Source of the DNA: CAYZXT01 sp964482515
GTDB taxonomy: Bacteria > Elusimicrobiota > Elusimicrobia > FEN-1173
DNA: 64,000 bases
Direction: 5' to 3'
Assembly (NCBI GenBank): GCA_964482515.1
Contig: CAYZXT010000002.1
Location: 62,001 to 126,000 of the forward strand
This document shows positions 50,375 to 59,342 of the stretch, one piece after another; the first letter of the stretch is position 1, and every line of letters begins with the position of its first letter. Position numbers and translations under genes: made by a program. The notes under the pieces were generated by a model. It worked only from the letters and a program-made list of their open reading frames with translations, made no database searches and was not told where the DNA came from.

Positions 50375-53300
50375 GAGGCAGGATGAAGAGAAACAAGCAG
50401 GCTTATCAGCCAAGGAATCAATTTATCTTCGGGAGGAACTTCCCCGAACCGCATGCCGAAGGGCGGTCCCGGCAAAAAGGAAAAACCCGGCCCTTGTTCC
50501 TGCATCAAACGCTGAAGAGTTTCTGGCGGCAAAGTCAGGCCATCTTGGAACCTCAACTCCACCCCGCCGCGAACCAGGGAAATCCGAATGACTTTTCTCC
50601 CGCGCGCCGCCAGCCGGAGTTCCGCCACCAGGAACAGCCGTTCCGCCGGGTCCGGCAAACCGCCGCAGCGGTCGACCAACTCTTCTTTCAGTTTGGAGAG
50701 CCCCTCGGAGGAAACGTCGAGGAGGCGCCGGTAAAACGCCACGCGCTCCGCTTCCGATGGAAGGTAATCCTCCGGAATGTAGGCCGACACGGGCAGTTCC
50801 AACTCAAGCTCCGGCGGACGCTCATCGTGTTCCACAAACTCGCCCTTCTGCCGTTTGATCTCGTCCGTCAAAAGTTGTCCATAGAGATCGATGCCGACCG
50901 CGTTCACGAACCCGTGCTGCTGCGGCCCGAGCAGGTTTCCCGCGCCGCGGATCTCCAGGTCGCGCAACGCGAGCTTGAACCCCGAGCCGAGGGAGGCGAA
51001 TTCCTTCAGCGCGCCCAACCGCTTCTGCGCCTCCTCGGACAGGCTCGCGCCCGGCGAATAGAAAAGATAGCAATAGGCCTTCTGCCGCTCGCGCCCCACG
51101 CGGCCGCGCAGCTGATACAGCTGGGAAAGACCGAAGTCCTCCGCCTCTTCCACGATCAGCGTGTTCACCGACGGGATGTCGAGGCCGGACTCGATGATGC
51201 TCGTCGACAGGAGGATGTTGTATTTCTTGTGCAGGAACTCCCACATGATCTTTTCCAGCTGCGGGCCCGTCATCTGGCCGTGTGCCGCGCCGATGGAAAC
51301 GGGGACGCCGTGGTCCTTGAGGACTTCCTCCAGATGCTGCCGGCGCTTCTCCAGGGTGCTCACGCGGTTGTGCACGTAGAAAACCTGTCCGCCGCGGTTG
51401 AGTTCGTGCTCCACCGCCGCGACCATCATCTTGTCGTCGAAGGCCCCCACGTGCGTCGCGATGGGCAGCCGCCCTTCCGGCGGGCTCTCGATGATGGAAA
51501 GCGCCTTGATCCCGCCGAGGGAAGCGCCGAGCGTGCGGGGGATGGGAGTGGCCGACAGCGCCAGCACGTCCACTGTGTCACGGAACGCCATGATCTTTTC
51601 CTTCTGCTTCACGCCGAAACGGTGTTCCTCGTCGATGATGACCAATCCCAAATTCTTGAACCCCACGTCCGGCGACAGCAACCTGTGGGTGCCGATGATG
51701 ACGTCGATCACGCCGCGGCGGAGGTCTGTCAGGATCGTCTTCTGGCTCGCGGGGTTTGAGAAACGCGACAGCACGGCGATGGAAACCGGGTAGTCGGCGA
51801 AACGGTCGCGGAAGTTCCGTCCGTGCTGCTCCGCCAGAATGGTCGTCGGGACCAACACCGCCACCTGCTTGCCCGCGGCCACGGCCTTGAACGCGGCGCG
51901 CATCGCCACTTCCGTCTTTCCGTAGCCGACGTCGCCGCACACGAGGCGGTCCATGGGGCGCGGCGAGATCATGTCCGCCTTCACTTCGTTGATGGCCTTC
52001 GCCTGGTCCGGCGTGAGATCGTAGAGGAATGAATCGCCGAACTCCTTTTCCATGTGGCTGTCCGGAGGGAACATGGTCCCCATCGCCGCGGAACGCTTGG
52101 CCGCGCGGGCCAGCAGTTCCTTCGCCAGCTCCGCCACCGCGGCCTCGACCTGCTCCTTGGTTTTTTCCCAGGTGGCCGTGTCGATGGAAGACAGCTTCGG
52201 CTTCTTTCCTTCGGTGCCGATGTACTTCTGCACCTGGCGGAACTCGAAGAGCGGGACCAGGACGCGGTCGCCGCCTTTGTATTCCAACGTGAGGTAATCC
52301 GCCTCCACGCCGCCGGCCTCCACGCGGTTCAAACCGCGGTAGCGCCCGACGCCGAAGCGCTCGTGCACCACGAAATCGCCTTTCTTCAGCTCCGCGATCT
52401 CCGAAAGAGACTTGCCGCCCTCGAACTTCGGCAGGCGCAGGCGGCGGCGGTAGCGGCCGAAGAGCTGTCCGTTGCACAGCACCGCCAGTTTTTCCGCCGG
52501 GGCCAAAAACCCGCTGACCAGGTCTCCGATCGGCAGATCGAGTTTCCGGGATTCGAAGAAAGGCGCCAGGTGACGGTCCTGCTCCAGGATGATCTCCTCC
52601 AACCGCTCCTGCTCGCCGGGGTTGTGGCAGAAGATCATCACGCGCCAACCGTCCTTCAGCCACTGCTGGAGCTGCTCGGCGAACAGTTTCTGCGACGTCA
52701 GAGCCGTCGGGCCGCCGAAGGACGGCGCGCTTAAATAAGATTCTTCCTTGTCCGCGTCGCCGAGTTCGACCCGCCGCCATTTTTTGCCGGGCCATTCGAC
52801 TTGGGCGTCATCGGGCAAGCCTGATTCCAGAAGCAGGCCGCCGTTCCCCAAATAGGAGAGAAGATCGGACTTGCCTTCGAGTTTGTGCGGGCGGATGAGG
52901 ACCTGGTCGATGGAATCCGTGGAGCGCTGCGTGACGAGGTTGATCTTGCGGACGGCCTCGATGCGGTCGAAGGGCCAGAGGAAGCGGACAGGCTCTTCCC
53001 AGCCGGGCGACCAGATGTCCAGCACCTCGCCTCGCACCGCCAGCTCGCCCACCTGTTCCACGCTGTCCACGCGCGAATAGCCCGACTGGGCCAGCTGGAC
53101 GAGCAGTTGGGAGCGGTCCGTTTTGTCTCCCAGGTTGATTTTGCGGTGCGCGTGTTTGAATTCTTCCGGCGAGGGCAAGCCTTCGCGGAGCAATTCGCGG
53201 GAGGCGATCAGGAATTGCGGGAAATCCCCGGAAGGATGTCCCAGGGTCCAAAGGGAAAGGGCCGTCGCCCGCTGGTCGAATTCTTCTTCCGAGAGATACG

Positions 53301-53514
53301 CCGACAAGGCGGGAGCAGAAGGGTCCTGCCAGCGCTGGAGCGAAATGAAATTGTCCTGAAGCTCCTGCGCGGCCTCGTCCGATGCCGTGAGGATCAGCGT
53401 CCGCGGAAATTCGGCGCGGTTTTTCCAGAGCCACCAGGCAAAACTTCCTCCGGGCAGACCGCTGATCCGGAGGAGAGGTTTCCCGGTGGTGGCAACATTT
53501 TTATCGTCGGCCAT
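50371..53514 (-). CDS. mfd: Transcription-repair coupling factor
   Basis: 1,047 aa, slightly shorter than E. coli Mfd. Mfd releases stalled RNA polymerase and recruits UvrA. The UvrB-like N-terminal region has LAVRGEVLDIWSPGWEEPVRF. The RNA-polymerase interaction domain (about 380-450) has GDFVVHERFGVGRYRGL. Helicase motifs follow: ICGDVGYGKTEVAMRAAF-type motif I, VPTTILAEQH, VIIGTHRLL, IIDEEHRFGVKQKE, ALSATPIPRT, and the late NTLIVEEAEDFGLSQLYQLRGRVGR. The C-terminal TRCF domain runs to VSLHPAS. It overlaps the upstream SGNH gene by 14 bases. Confidence 0.96.
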   Translation of the reverse strand: MADDKNVATTGKPLLRISGLPGGSFAWWLWKNRAEFPRTLILTASDEAAQELQDNFISLQRWQDPSAPALSAYLSEEEFDQRATALSLWTLGHPSGDFPQFLIASRELLREGLPSPEEFKHAHRKINLGDKTDRSQLLVQLAQSGYSRVDSVEQVGELAVRGEVLDIWSPGWEEPVRFLWPFDRIEAVRKINLVTQRSTDSIDQVLIRPHKLEGKSDLLSYLGNGGLLLESGLPDDAQVEWPGKKWRRVELGDADKEESYLSAPSFGGPTALTSQKLFAEQLQQWLKDGWRVMIFCHNPGEQERLEEIILEQDRHLAPFFESRKLDLPIGDLVSGFLAPAEKLAVLCNGQLFGRYRRRLRLPKFEGGKSLSEIAELKKGDFVVHERFGVGRYRGLNRVEAGGVEADYLTLEYKGGDRVLVPLFEFRQVQKYIGTEGKKPKLSSIDTATWEKTKEQVEAAVAELAKELLARAAKRSAAMGTMFPPDSHMEKEFGDSFLYDLTPDQAKAINEVKADMISPRPMDRLVCGDVGYGKTEVAMRAAFKAVAAGKQVAVLVPTTILAEQHGRNFRDRFADYPVSIAVLSRFSNPASQKTILTDLRRGVIDVIIGTHRLLSPDVGFKNLGLVIIDEEHRFGVKQKEKIMAFRDTVDVLALSATPIPRTLGASLGGIKALSIIESPPEGRLPIATHVGAFDDKMMVAAVEHELNRGGQVFYVHNRVSTLEKRRQHLEEVLKDHGVPVSIGAAHGQMTGPQLEKIMWEFLHKKYNILLSTSIIESGLDIPSVNTLIVEEAEDFGLSQLYQLRGRVGRERQKAYCYLFYSPGASLSEEAQKRLGALKEFASLGSGFKLALRDLEIRGAGNLLGPQQHGFVNAVGIDLYGQLLTDEIKRQKGEFVEHDERPPELELELPVSAYIPEDYLPSEAERVAFYRRLLDVSSEGLSKLKEELVDRCGGLPDPAERLFLVAELRLAARGRKVIRISLVRGGVELRFQDGLTLPPETLQRLMQEQGPGFSFLPGPPFGMRFGEVPPEDKLIPWLISLLVSLHPAS

Positions 53515-54679
53515 ATTTATCCCGCGCTTCCCATAGGTCCTGCCCGTTCAGCCACTCCGTCAAAGCCTCGGCCGCCGCCCGATGGCCCTCCGCCGTAAAA
53601 TGGTCTCCGAACACCGCGCCTTCCGTTTTTTCGTGAAAGATAAGAGCGCGCGAGGGATCGATGAACGGAATATTGTCGCGTTCACATAAATCTTCAAGGA
53701 ATTTCTTCCAGGAGTCTTGCTCGTCCGTCGGTTTGCGGAACTCGCGCGCCTCCGGGACATAAAAAACGGCAAAACGCCGTCCATCCCCCGCCGCCAACGC
53801 GTTGATATCCCGCACAATTCGTGCCATCAATTTTTCCGCGTATTGCCGCCGGGGAAGCGGCCAAGCGGAAGGGCGGTCCCCGGTGGCCGGTATTTTGTCC
53901 AGCATCAGCAAGGCCTCTTCAATTTGGTCCTTATCCGAAGGGTTGGAGAAATCGTTCCCAAAAAACAGGGCCTCACCCCGCGCCCACGCGTTGCGAAATA
54001 GAACCGAGCGGTTCCGCGCCGCGTCGATCCATCGGAACAACCGAGGGAAACGCACTTCGGCGCGGAAAGGCCGGTGGATGGAATACCCCTCTTCGGTCAA
54101 CGCCGCGTAGGGCAGATAAAAATGACGTTTCGTCCCTTTGATTTGGTCGCCCATGTCGTTTTCATAGAAAACATACACGACCAAATCCATGTCGTAACGC
54201 TTCATCCACCGGCGGCATTCCAAGCACGCGTGAAGCGCGGAGTATCCCGCCCGCCCGATGGCGATGCATTCCACGCGCTTTTCCCGCAAGCGGTCCTGAA
54301 CCAGGGAGTAATAAGTTTCATCCAACCCCACCTGCAGGCTTTCCACGAAGGAATCGCCAAAAAAACCTATACGGAACAGATCCCCTTTCTCCGCAGCGTG
54401 CTCCCGATCGAAGTATCCGTTTGAGTTCGACTGACGAATGACTTTACGGCCATCAGCGGCGATATAGACATTTTTCTCTCCCGCGAACCGCCGATATCCC
54501 AGCTCGGGATCAAAATAAGTCTTGGTGGAGACGATGCCCCGGATGGGCAGGATTCTTAAAGCGGTTTCCCCGATAATCAAGGCGAGAAAAACCCCGAACG
54601 CGACCAACAACAGCTTGAGTTTCCGGGAACGCTTCAGTCCGCTGATCCGTGATATTTTTTCTTGCCCGGCCCCCGCCAT
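53501..54679 (-). CDS. Membrane-anchored SGNH/GDSL-type hydrolase
   Basis: 392 aa from ATG 54679. One N-terminal membrane helix (LKLLLVAFGVFLALIIGETAL) is followed by a periplasmic domain. Block I is RIGFFGDSFVESLQVGLDET with the nucleophile Ser in GDSF; block II Gly and block III Asn candidates are in AIGRAGYSALHA and VYVFYENDMGD; block V is FGDHFTAEGHRAAAEAL with Asp and His. SGNH enzymes remove acyl or acetyl groups from sugars and lipids. Position next to GT-C genes suggests envelope glycan modification, but this is inference. Confidence 0.78.
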   Translation of the reverse strand: MAGAGQEKISRISGLKRSRKLKLLLVAFGVFLALIIGETALRILPIRGIVSTKTYFDPELGYRRFAGEKNVYIAADGRKVIRQSNSNGYFDREHAAEKGDLFRIGFFGDSFVESLQVGLDETYYSLVQDRLREKRVECIAIGRAGYSALHACLECRRWMKRYDMDLVVYVFYENDMGDQIKGTKRHFYLPYAALTEEGYSIHRPFRAEVRFPRLFRWIDAARNRSVLFRNAWARGEALFFGNDFSNPSDKDQIEEALLMLDKIPATGDRPSAWPLPRRQYAEKLMARIVRDINALAAGDGRRFAVFYVPEAREFRKPTDEQDSWKKFLEDLCERDNIPFIDPSRALIFHEKTEGAVFGDHFTAEGHRAAAEALTEWLNGQDLWEARDKYGRR

Positions 54680-54771
54680 TTCAGCGCTTCCGCCAACAAG
54701 GAATTCCCTCTCTCCATCTGGGGAGGGGGTGTCTGATAACATTCACGTTGGGCACTTTAATCCGTTCGAGG

Positions 54772-56220
54772 TTATCCTCCGGTTTGCGTCGCCGCTTTGT
54801 TGTCTTTTTCGCGGGAAGGCGGTTTCGCGAACAGCGAGACGCTCTCGACGTGCGCGGTTTGCGGGAAAAGGTCCACCGGCACGCTGCGTCGCAGATGGTA
54901 GCCGCCCGTGGAAAGATATTTCGCGTCGCGTGCCAGGGTCGCCGGATCGCAGGAGACGTAGACGATCTTCTCCGGCGCCAGCCGGATGACGGAGCGCAAC
55001 ACTTTTTGGTCGCAGCCGGCGCGGGGCGGATCGAGCACCACGGACCCCAGCTTGTCCGCCGGGCCCTGGAGGAAGCGCCCCCGGGCCAGGGCGTCTTCGC
55101 ATTTCGCCTGGACGAATTTGATGTTCGAGATGGAATTCCACTTGGCGCTCTCGATGCCGTCCAGCACCGCGTCGCCGTTTTCTTCGACGGCCCATACCTT
55201 GCGCGAGTTCTTCGCCAGCAGCTGAGCCATGGCGCCGACGCCCGCGTACAACTCCAGGACCGTCTTGGTCGCGTCCGGCTGGATGAAGGCGCCGACGCGC
55301 TCGTAAAGTTTTTCCGCCATGGCGTGGTGGACCTGGAAGAACGACCCGGGCGACAGACGGAAATCCAAGCCGGAGATCGTCTCTTTCAGGAAATGCTTCC
55401 CGAAAATGTGCCGCCACTCGGGACCGAGGACGACGTTCCCCGGCTTCGGGTTCACGTTCTGGAAGATGCTTTTCACGGACGGGCATTCCTTCGTGAGGAA
55501 CTCGGAAAACTCCACGGCGCCCTGGAAAACGTCGTTCTTGGTGATGAGCGCCACCAAGGCGTCGCTCTTGGAGTTGGTCCGGATGAGAAGGTGCCGCAGC
55601 CAGCCTTCAGGTTCTTGGTCCGTGTAGGCTTTGACGGGATATTGCCGGAACCATTCCTTCACCGCGGTGAAGATTTTCACGGACGTTTCGTTTTGGATGA
55701 GGCAATCGGCGAAGGGCACGATGGTGTGGCTGCCGGGCGCGTAAAACCCGGCGATCAATTTTCCGTCGGCGTTGGCGAAGGGGATCTGGACCTTATTGCG
55801 GTAGCGCCAGGGGTCCGGCGCGGCGATCGTGTCGTCCACCGGCGGCTTGGCGATGCGGGCGATGCGCTGGAACGCCTCGACGAGAAGCTGCTTCTTGGCT
55901 TGGGCCTGCGAGGCATAGTTCATGTGCTGCCAGTCGCAGCCGCCGCAAACGGACGTGGGATCGTCTCCGGGTTTGAAAAAATACGGGCACGGCGGGTCCG
56001 CGCGCTGCGGCGACGCCTGTTCGACTTCCTTGATCCAGGCGCGCGCGAAGCTGCGCTTGGACTCCCATCGGTCCAAGACCACGCGGTCGCCCGGCGCGCC
56101 GTAAGGAACGAAAACGACCTGCTTGGCGGAGCCGACGCCCGTTTCGATGCGGCCGACGGCGTCGCCGCCCTGGGCGAGGCTGTCCAACGATAAAACTTTC
56201 TTCTGTTCGGGTGTATTCAT
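54772..56220 (-). CDS. TrmA/RlmD-family RNA 5-methyluridine methyltransferase
   Basis: 482 aa. An N-terminal TRAM-like barrel (LSLDSLAQGGDAVGRIE...GAPGDRV) is followed by an iron-sulfur cysteine cluster (PPCPYFF and CGGCDWQHM). The catalytic domain has SAM motif LELYAGVGAMAQLLA, VVLDPPRAGC, and YVSCDPATLARDAKYL, in which the Cys is the nucleophile. This matches RlmD/RumA-type enzymes that methylate 23S rRNA uridine; the exact site is not certain. It lies between DUF1805 and the SGNH gene on the same strand. Confidence 0.9.
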   Translation of the reverse strand: MNTPEQKKVLSLDSLAQGGDAVGRIETGVGSAKQVVFVPYGAPGDRVVLDRWESKRSFARAWIKEVEQASPQRADPPCPYFFKPGDDPTSVCGGCDWQHMNYASQAQAKKQLLVEAFQRIARIAKPPVDDTIAAPDPWRYRNKVQIPFANADGKLIAGFYAPGSHTIVPFADCLIQNETSVKIFTAVKEWFRQYPVKAYTDQEPEGWLRHLLIRTNSKSDALVALITKNDVFQGAVEFSEFLTKECPSVKSIFQNVNPKPGNVVLGPEWRHIFGKHFLKETISGLDFRLSPGSFFQVHHAMAEKLYERVGAFIQPDATKTVLELYAGVGAMAQLLAKNSRKVWAVEENGDAVLDGIESAKWNSISNIKFVQAKCEDALARGRFLQGPADKLGSVVLDPPRAGCDQKVLRSVIRLAPEKIVYVSCDPATLARDAKYLSTGGYHLRRSVPVDLFPQTAHVESVSLFAKPPSREKDNKAATQTGG

Positions 56221-56247
56221 AGGGGGGATAAGCGATCGCGGGAACGG

Positions 56248-56535
56248 CTAAAAGAGCTTGAGAAGAGCGTCGCGGCCGGACATGCCCGGTTTTATGCCGC
56301 GCTTCTCGCCTTCCAGGGAAACGTCGGTGACGGGCTTGGCCAGGAGTTCGTCGATGGATTTCACGCCGCGCACCACGGCGGCGGCCGCGTTGAATTTATC
56401 CACGGAACGAATATCCAGATATCCGCACATCACGAAACCCTGCGGGGCCTGGATCAAAATGAGCGGGGCGCCTGGCAAATCGATTTCATAGCCTTTGGCG
56501 GCCCGGTCGCCGATAACGACATCCTGCGTTTTCAT
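56248..56535 (-). CDS. DUF1805 (YunC-like) protein
   Basis: 95 aa. LILIQAPQGFVMCGYLDIRSVDKFN and AAAAVVRGVKSIDELLAKPV match the short DUF1805/YunC family, whose structure is known but role is not. The length is typical. ATG 56535 lies six bases from a -10 hexamer and lacks an SD, so the mRNA is probably leaderless. Confidence 0.85.
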   Translation of the reverse strand: MKTQDVVIGDRAAKGYEIDLPGAPLILIQAPQGFVMCGYLDIRSVDKFNAAAAVVRGVKSIDELLAKPVTDVSLEGEKRGIKPGMSGRDALLKLF

Positions 56536-56541
56536 GAAAAA

Positions 56542-56570
56542 AGTTTATCTTCTCCCCGATGAAGTGTCAA
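56542..56570 (-). promoter_or_regulatory. Leaderless promoter of the DUF1805 gene
   Basis: Minus strand: TTGACA (56570-56565), 17-base spacer, TAAACT (56547-56542). Six bases separate the -10 from ATG 56535. Confidence 0.6.
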
Positions 56571-56591
56571 ACGCCTTGACGCTAGTCATGG

Positions 56592-56611
56592 CCCCTGTTT
56601 GTGGAAAGGGG
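56592..56611. repeat. Short dispersed hairpin repeat, copy 2
   Basis: CCCCT-GTTTGTGGAA-AGGGG, the same loop and stem as at 13535-13554 with a compensating C-G for T-A change in the outer pair. It lies between the divergent DUF1805 promoter and the small zinc protein promoter. Confidence 0.5.
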
Positions 56612-56642
56612 ATCCGTCATCTCTGTCAGTATTTCGCCCGGC

Positions 56643-56671
56643 TTGACATGCATACTATTGTATGGTATTCT
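56643..56671 (+). promoter_or_regulatory. Promoter of the small zinc-ribbon gene
   Basis: TTGACA (56643-56648), 17-base spacer, TATTCT (56666-56671). The predicted leader is about 70 bases. Confidence 0.6.
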
Positions 56672-56748
56672 GAATTCGCACACCAAAAAGTCTCCCTCGA
56701 CTTGTCCTTGGACCGCGGCCACGATGCAGTGATGTTTTGGAGGATGCC

Positions 56749-56910
56749 ATGTATCTCAAACAATACGAAATGCTGTTCTATTATTTCATGAAGGAGTGCC
56801 CGCTGTGCGGCGCGAACCTGGCCCACGAATGCGGCTGCGTGACCTGCTACGTCTGCGGCTGGGCCGCCTGCGGACGGGGCGCGGGAAAGAAATTTTTCCC
56901 GTTAAAATAG
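56749..56910 (+). CDS. Small cysteine-rich zinc-ribbon protein, similar to RNR C-terminal zinc module
   Basis: 53 aa, with SD GGAGG five bases before ATG 56749 and a promoter at 56643. The cysteine pattern CPLCG, then ECGC, then CYVCGWAAC closely follows the C-terminal zinc module of class II (B12-dependent) ribonucleotide reductases (CxxCG...GC..C..CG...C). It has no reductase body, so it is a stand-alone ribbon. Its last 64 bases overlap the 3' end of the glycosyltransferase gene on the opposite strand. The function is unknown. Confidence 0.65.
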   Translation: MYLKQYEMLFYYFMKECPLCGANLAHECGCVTCYVCGWAACGRGAGKKFFPLK

Positions 56911-57812
56911 TAGCTCGCCATCATGATGAGCCAATGCTTGGACAAAAAACGTCTCGTCATGCCGGCCACGCCGAGGCGGCGCTTGCTCCAGAGCTTCCGG
57001 AGAAGGGTTCCCTCTCCCGCCCGGAGATAGCCCGGGAACTTGGAATCCAGGATGCGGTCCATGACGTAATTTTCAATTCCCGCGAAATAGTGCCGCTTGA
57101 CCAGGTGTTCGTCGGAGAACTGGCTCTCGTAGACCCGGTGGATGATCTCCATATCCGGATCGGCGACATACATGACCTTTTTCCCCTGCAGGATCAGCCG
57201 CGAGCACAACTCGAAATCGTCGCACCGGAGGGTCTCGTTCGCGAAAGGGAAAATCTTCAACCCAAGGCGCGTGTCAAACACGGGACCTGAATCCGCTTGC
57301 CGTTTATAACCGATGTTGGGGCCGTATAACAATTCCCCGAAACCAAGTTCCCTGTCCGATGGGCCCAAGTCGAAGTGCGCGAAGCAGAAGGAATGGGTTT
57401 CGAGTATCTTCCTGTGCCGCCGGGTGAACGCCGCATCCTCCAGCCGGGCGTGTATCTTGCCGCCCAGTGCGGCGGCGTCCGGGTACTTCTCCCAGGCCCG
57501 GCGATGGGCCCGCAAAAACGACTTCCTCATGACGATGTCGTCGTCGATGAAGATCAGGCGGGGGTGCTTGGCTATGGCGGCGCCGGCGTTCCGGGCGAAG
57601 GATGAGCCGACCGTTTCTTCCCGGCAATAGACGATGTTTCCCGCTTCGCGGTTCGCCGCCTCCACAACCAACCTCGTAAGGTCGCTCGAACCGTTGTCGG
57701 CCACGACGATCTCATAGTCTTCGACGGGATAATCCATTTCCCTGAAGAAATGAAGGGTATCCTTCAAAATATCCGCGCGGTTGCGGGTGGGGATGACCAC
57801 GGAAAATTTCAC
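56847..57812 (-). CDS. Family 2 glycosyltransferase
   Basis: 321 aa from GTG 57812 with SD GGAGG seven bases upstream. The GT-A nucleotide-binding strand KFSVVIPTRNRADIL, DNGSSDLT, and the metal-binding LIFIDDDIVMR are present, with a later acceptor region ETLRCDDFELCSRLILQGKKV. No membrane helix is evident. It transfers a sugar from a nucleotide sugar, probably in cell-surface polysaccharide synthesis. It is divergent from a UDP-galactopyranose mutase gene, which would supply UDP-galactofuranose. Confidence 0.88.
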   Translation of the reverse strand: MKFSVVIPTRNRADILKDTLHFFREMDYPVEDYEIVVADNGSSDLTRLVVEAANREAGNIVYCREETVGSSFARNAGAAIAKHPRLIFIDDDIVMRKSFLRAHRRAWEKYPDAAALGGKIHARLEDAAFTRRHRKILETHSFCFAHFDLGPSDRELGFGELLYGPNIGYKRQADSGPVFDTRLGLKIFPFANETLRCDDFELCSRLILQGKKVMYVADPDMEIIHRVYESQFSDEHLVKRHYFAGIENYVMDRILDSKFPGYLRAGEGTLLRKLWSKRRLGVAGMTRRFLSKHWLIMMASYYFNGKNFFPAPRPQAAQPQT

Positions 57813-57873
57813 AACGCCTCCATTCGCCGTCTTGCGCAAAACCACCGAAGCATCCTTTTTCCAAGCGACGAAG

Positions 57874-57891
57874 ATTATACGTTTATATAAT
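57874..57891. promoter_or_regulatory. Symmetric bidirectional -10 element
   Basis: ATTATA-CGTTTA-TATAAT: a plus-strand TATAAT (57886-57891) and a minus-strand TATAAT (57879-57874) face away from each other with six bases between them. They drive the mutase (plus) and the glycosyltransferase (minus). Confidence 0.65.
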
Positions 57892-57920
57892 GGGGTTTGA
57901 GGTATGAAGGAGCTTCGCGC

Positions 57921-59333
57921 TTGTCCAAATCAAATCCGCACATCGTGATCATCGGCGCCGGTCCGACGGGGCTCGGCGCCGCGCACCGGCTATTGGAATT
58001 GGGGCATTCCCATTGGCGCCTGATCGAACAGGGGACGCAGCCGGGCGGCTTGGCCGGGTCCGTCGTGGATTCCCACGGGTTCACCTGGGACATGGGCGGT
58101 CACGTTCTCTTCTCCCACTATACCTATTTCGACCGCCTGATGGATTCCCTTCTCAGGGACGGCTGGATAAACCATGATCGCGCCGCGGCAATTTGGATGC
58201 GCAACCGATTCATTCCCTATCCGTTGCAGAACAATCTCCGGCACCTGCCGTTTCGAGAACGGATACCGGCTCTGCTGGGCCTATGGCGTGCCGGCCGCCG
58301 CAACAGCAGCGTCCCGCTCCATTTCAAGGACTGGCTGCTGAAACACTTCGGACGCGGCCTCTACGACAGCTTCCTGGGCCCCTATAATGAAAAAGTTTGG
58401 GCCGTCGACCCGTCGTTCATGAACACGGAGTGGATGGGGGAGCGGGTGCCGGAAGTGGATTTCAGGCGCGTCCTGAAAAATATCGTTTTAAGGAAAGACG
58501 ACTGCGGCTGGGGGCCGAACGCGCGCTTCCGGTTTCCGGCGCGCGGCGGGACGGGCGCGATCTGGAAGGCTTTGTACGATCGCCTTCCCCCCGAACGGAC
58601 GAAACTCGGCTGCGCTGTCGCCGCCATCCGCGCAGCCGAAAAAACAATCGTCCTGAAAGACGGAACGGAGGTCAGATACGATTATTTGATCTCAACGGCT
58701 CCCCTGGACAACATGCTGCGCCTTTTGACGGACCGCCCGGACCTGTCCGCCCATGCCGGTCGGTTTCGCCGTTCTTCCGTCCATCTCTTCGGCGTCGGGA
58801 TGGAAGGTCCCGTCCCGGAAACGCTTAAAAATAACTTCTGGATCTACTTTCCCGAACCGAAAATGCCTTTTTACCGGGGATCAATTCTCTCCAATTATTC
58901 GCCCCATAACGTGCCCGACATCCGCCGGCATTGGTCGTTCTTGACGGAAACAAGCGAATCCCCAGACCGCCCCGTCAACCGGGATACCATCCAAGACGAC
59001 GTTATCGCCGGATTCAAAAGGTCCGGACTGTTTCCATCGGGAACGAAAATCGTCGGCGTATGGAACCAGCGGTTGGAACACGGCTATCCGACGCCGTTCC
59101 TCGGCAGAGACCAACTGCTTGAAAAAATCGAGCCGGAACTGCGGCGGGCCGGAATATGGACGAGAGGGCGGTTCGGCGGGTGGAAGTATGAGGTATCGAA
59201 CCAGGACCATTCATTGATGCAGGGCGTCGAAGCCGTCGACAACATCCTCTTAGGACGCGAAGAGGTGACCTACCATAGACCTTCTTACGTCAACAGCCGA
59301 AAGAAAACGGACGAACGGGAAACCGGCGACTGA
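57921..59333 (+). CDS. UDP-galactopyranose mutase-like flavoprotein
   Basis: 470 aa from TTG 57921 with AAGGAG eight bases upstream. The FAD Rossmann motif IVIIGAGPTGLGAAHRLLELG is followed by PGGLAGSV and WDMGGHVLFSH. SFLGPYNEKVWAVDP and, near the C-terminus, GGWKYEVSNQDHSLMQGVEAVDNI in parts match UDP-galactopyranose mutases, the latter block in the form seen in eukaryotic-type UGM. The enzyme interconverts UDP-Galp and UDP-Galf for surface glycans. Length is between bacterial (about 380) and fungal (about 510) enzymes. A related amine-oxidase-type flavoprotein is the alternative. Confidence 0.8.
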   Translation: MSKSNPHIVIIGAGPTGLGAAHRLLELGHSHWRLIEQGTQPGGLAGSVVDSHGFTWDMGGHVLFSHYTYFDRLMDSLLRDGWINHDRAAAIWMRNRFIPYPLQNNLRHLPFRERIPALLGLWRAGRRNSSVPLHFKDWLLKHFGRGLYDSFLGPYNEKVWAVDPSFMNTEWMGERVPEVDFRRVLKNIVLRKDDCGWGPNARFRFPARGGTGAIWKALYDRLPPERTKLGCAVAAIRAAEKTIVLKDGTEVRYDYLISTAPLDNMLRLLTDRPDLSAHAGRFRRSSVHLFGVGMEGPVPETLKNNFWIYFPEPKMPFYRGSILSNYSPHNVPDIRRHWSFLTETSESPDRPVNRDTIQDDVIAGFKRSGLFPSGTKIVGVWNQRLEHGYPTPFLGRDQLLEKIEPELRRAGIWTRGRFGGWKYEVSNQDHSLMQGVEAVDNILLGREEVTYHRPSYVNSRKKTDERETGD

Positions 59334-59342
59334 CCGGACGGT

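Noticed and set aside
54649..56193. A 514-codon plus-strand frame
   Set aside because: It is antisense to the RlmD-like methyltransferase, whose Fe-S and SAM motifs are clear on the minus strand.
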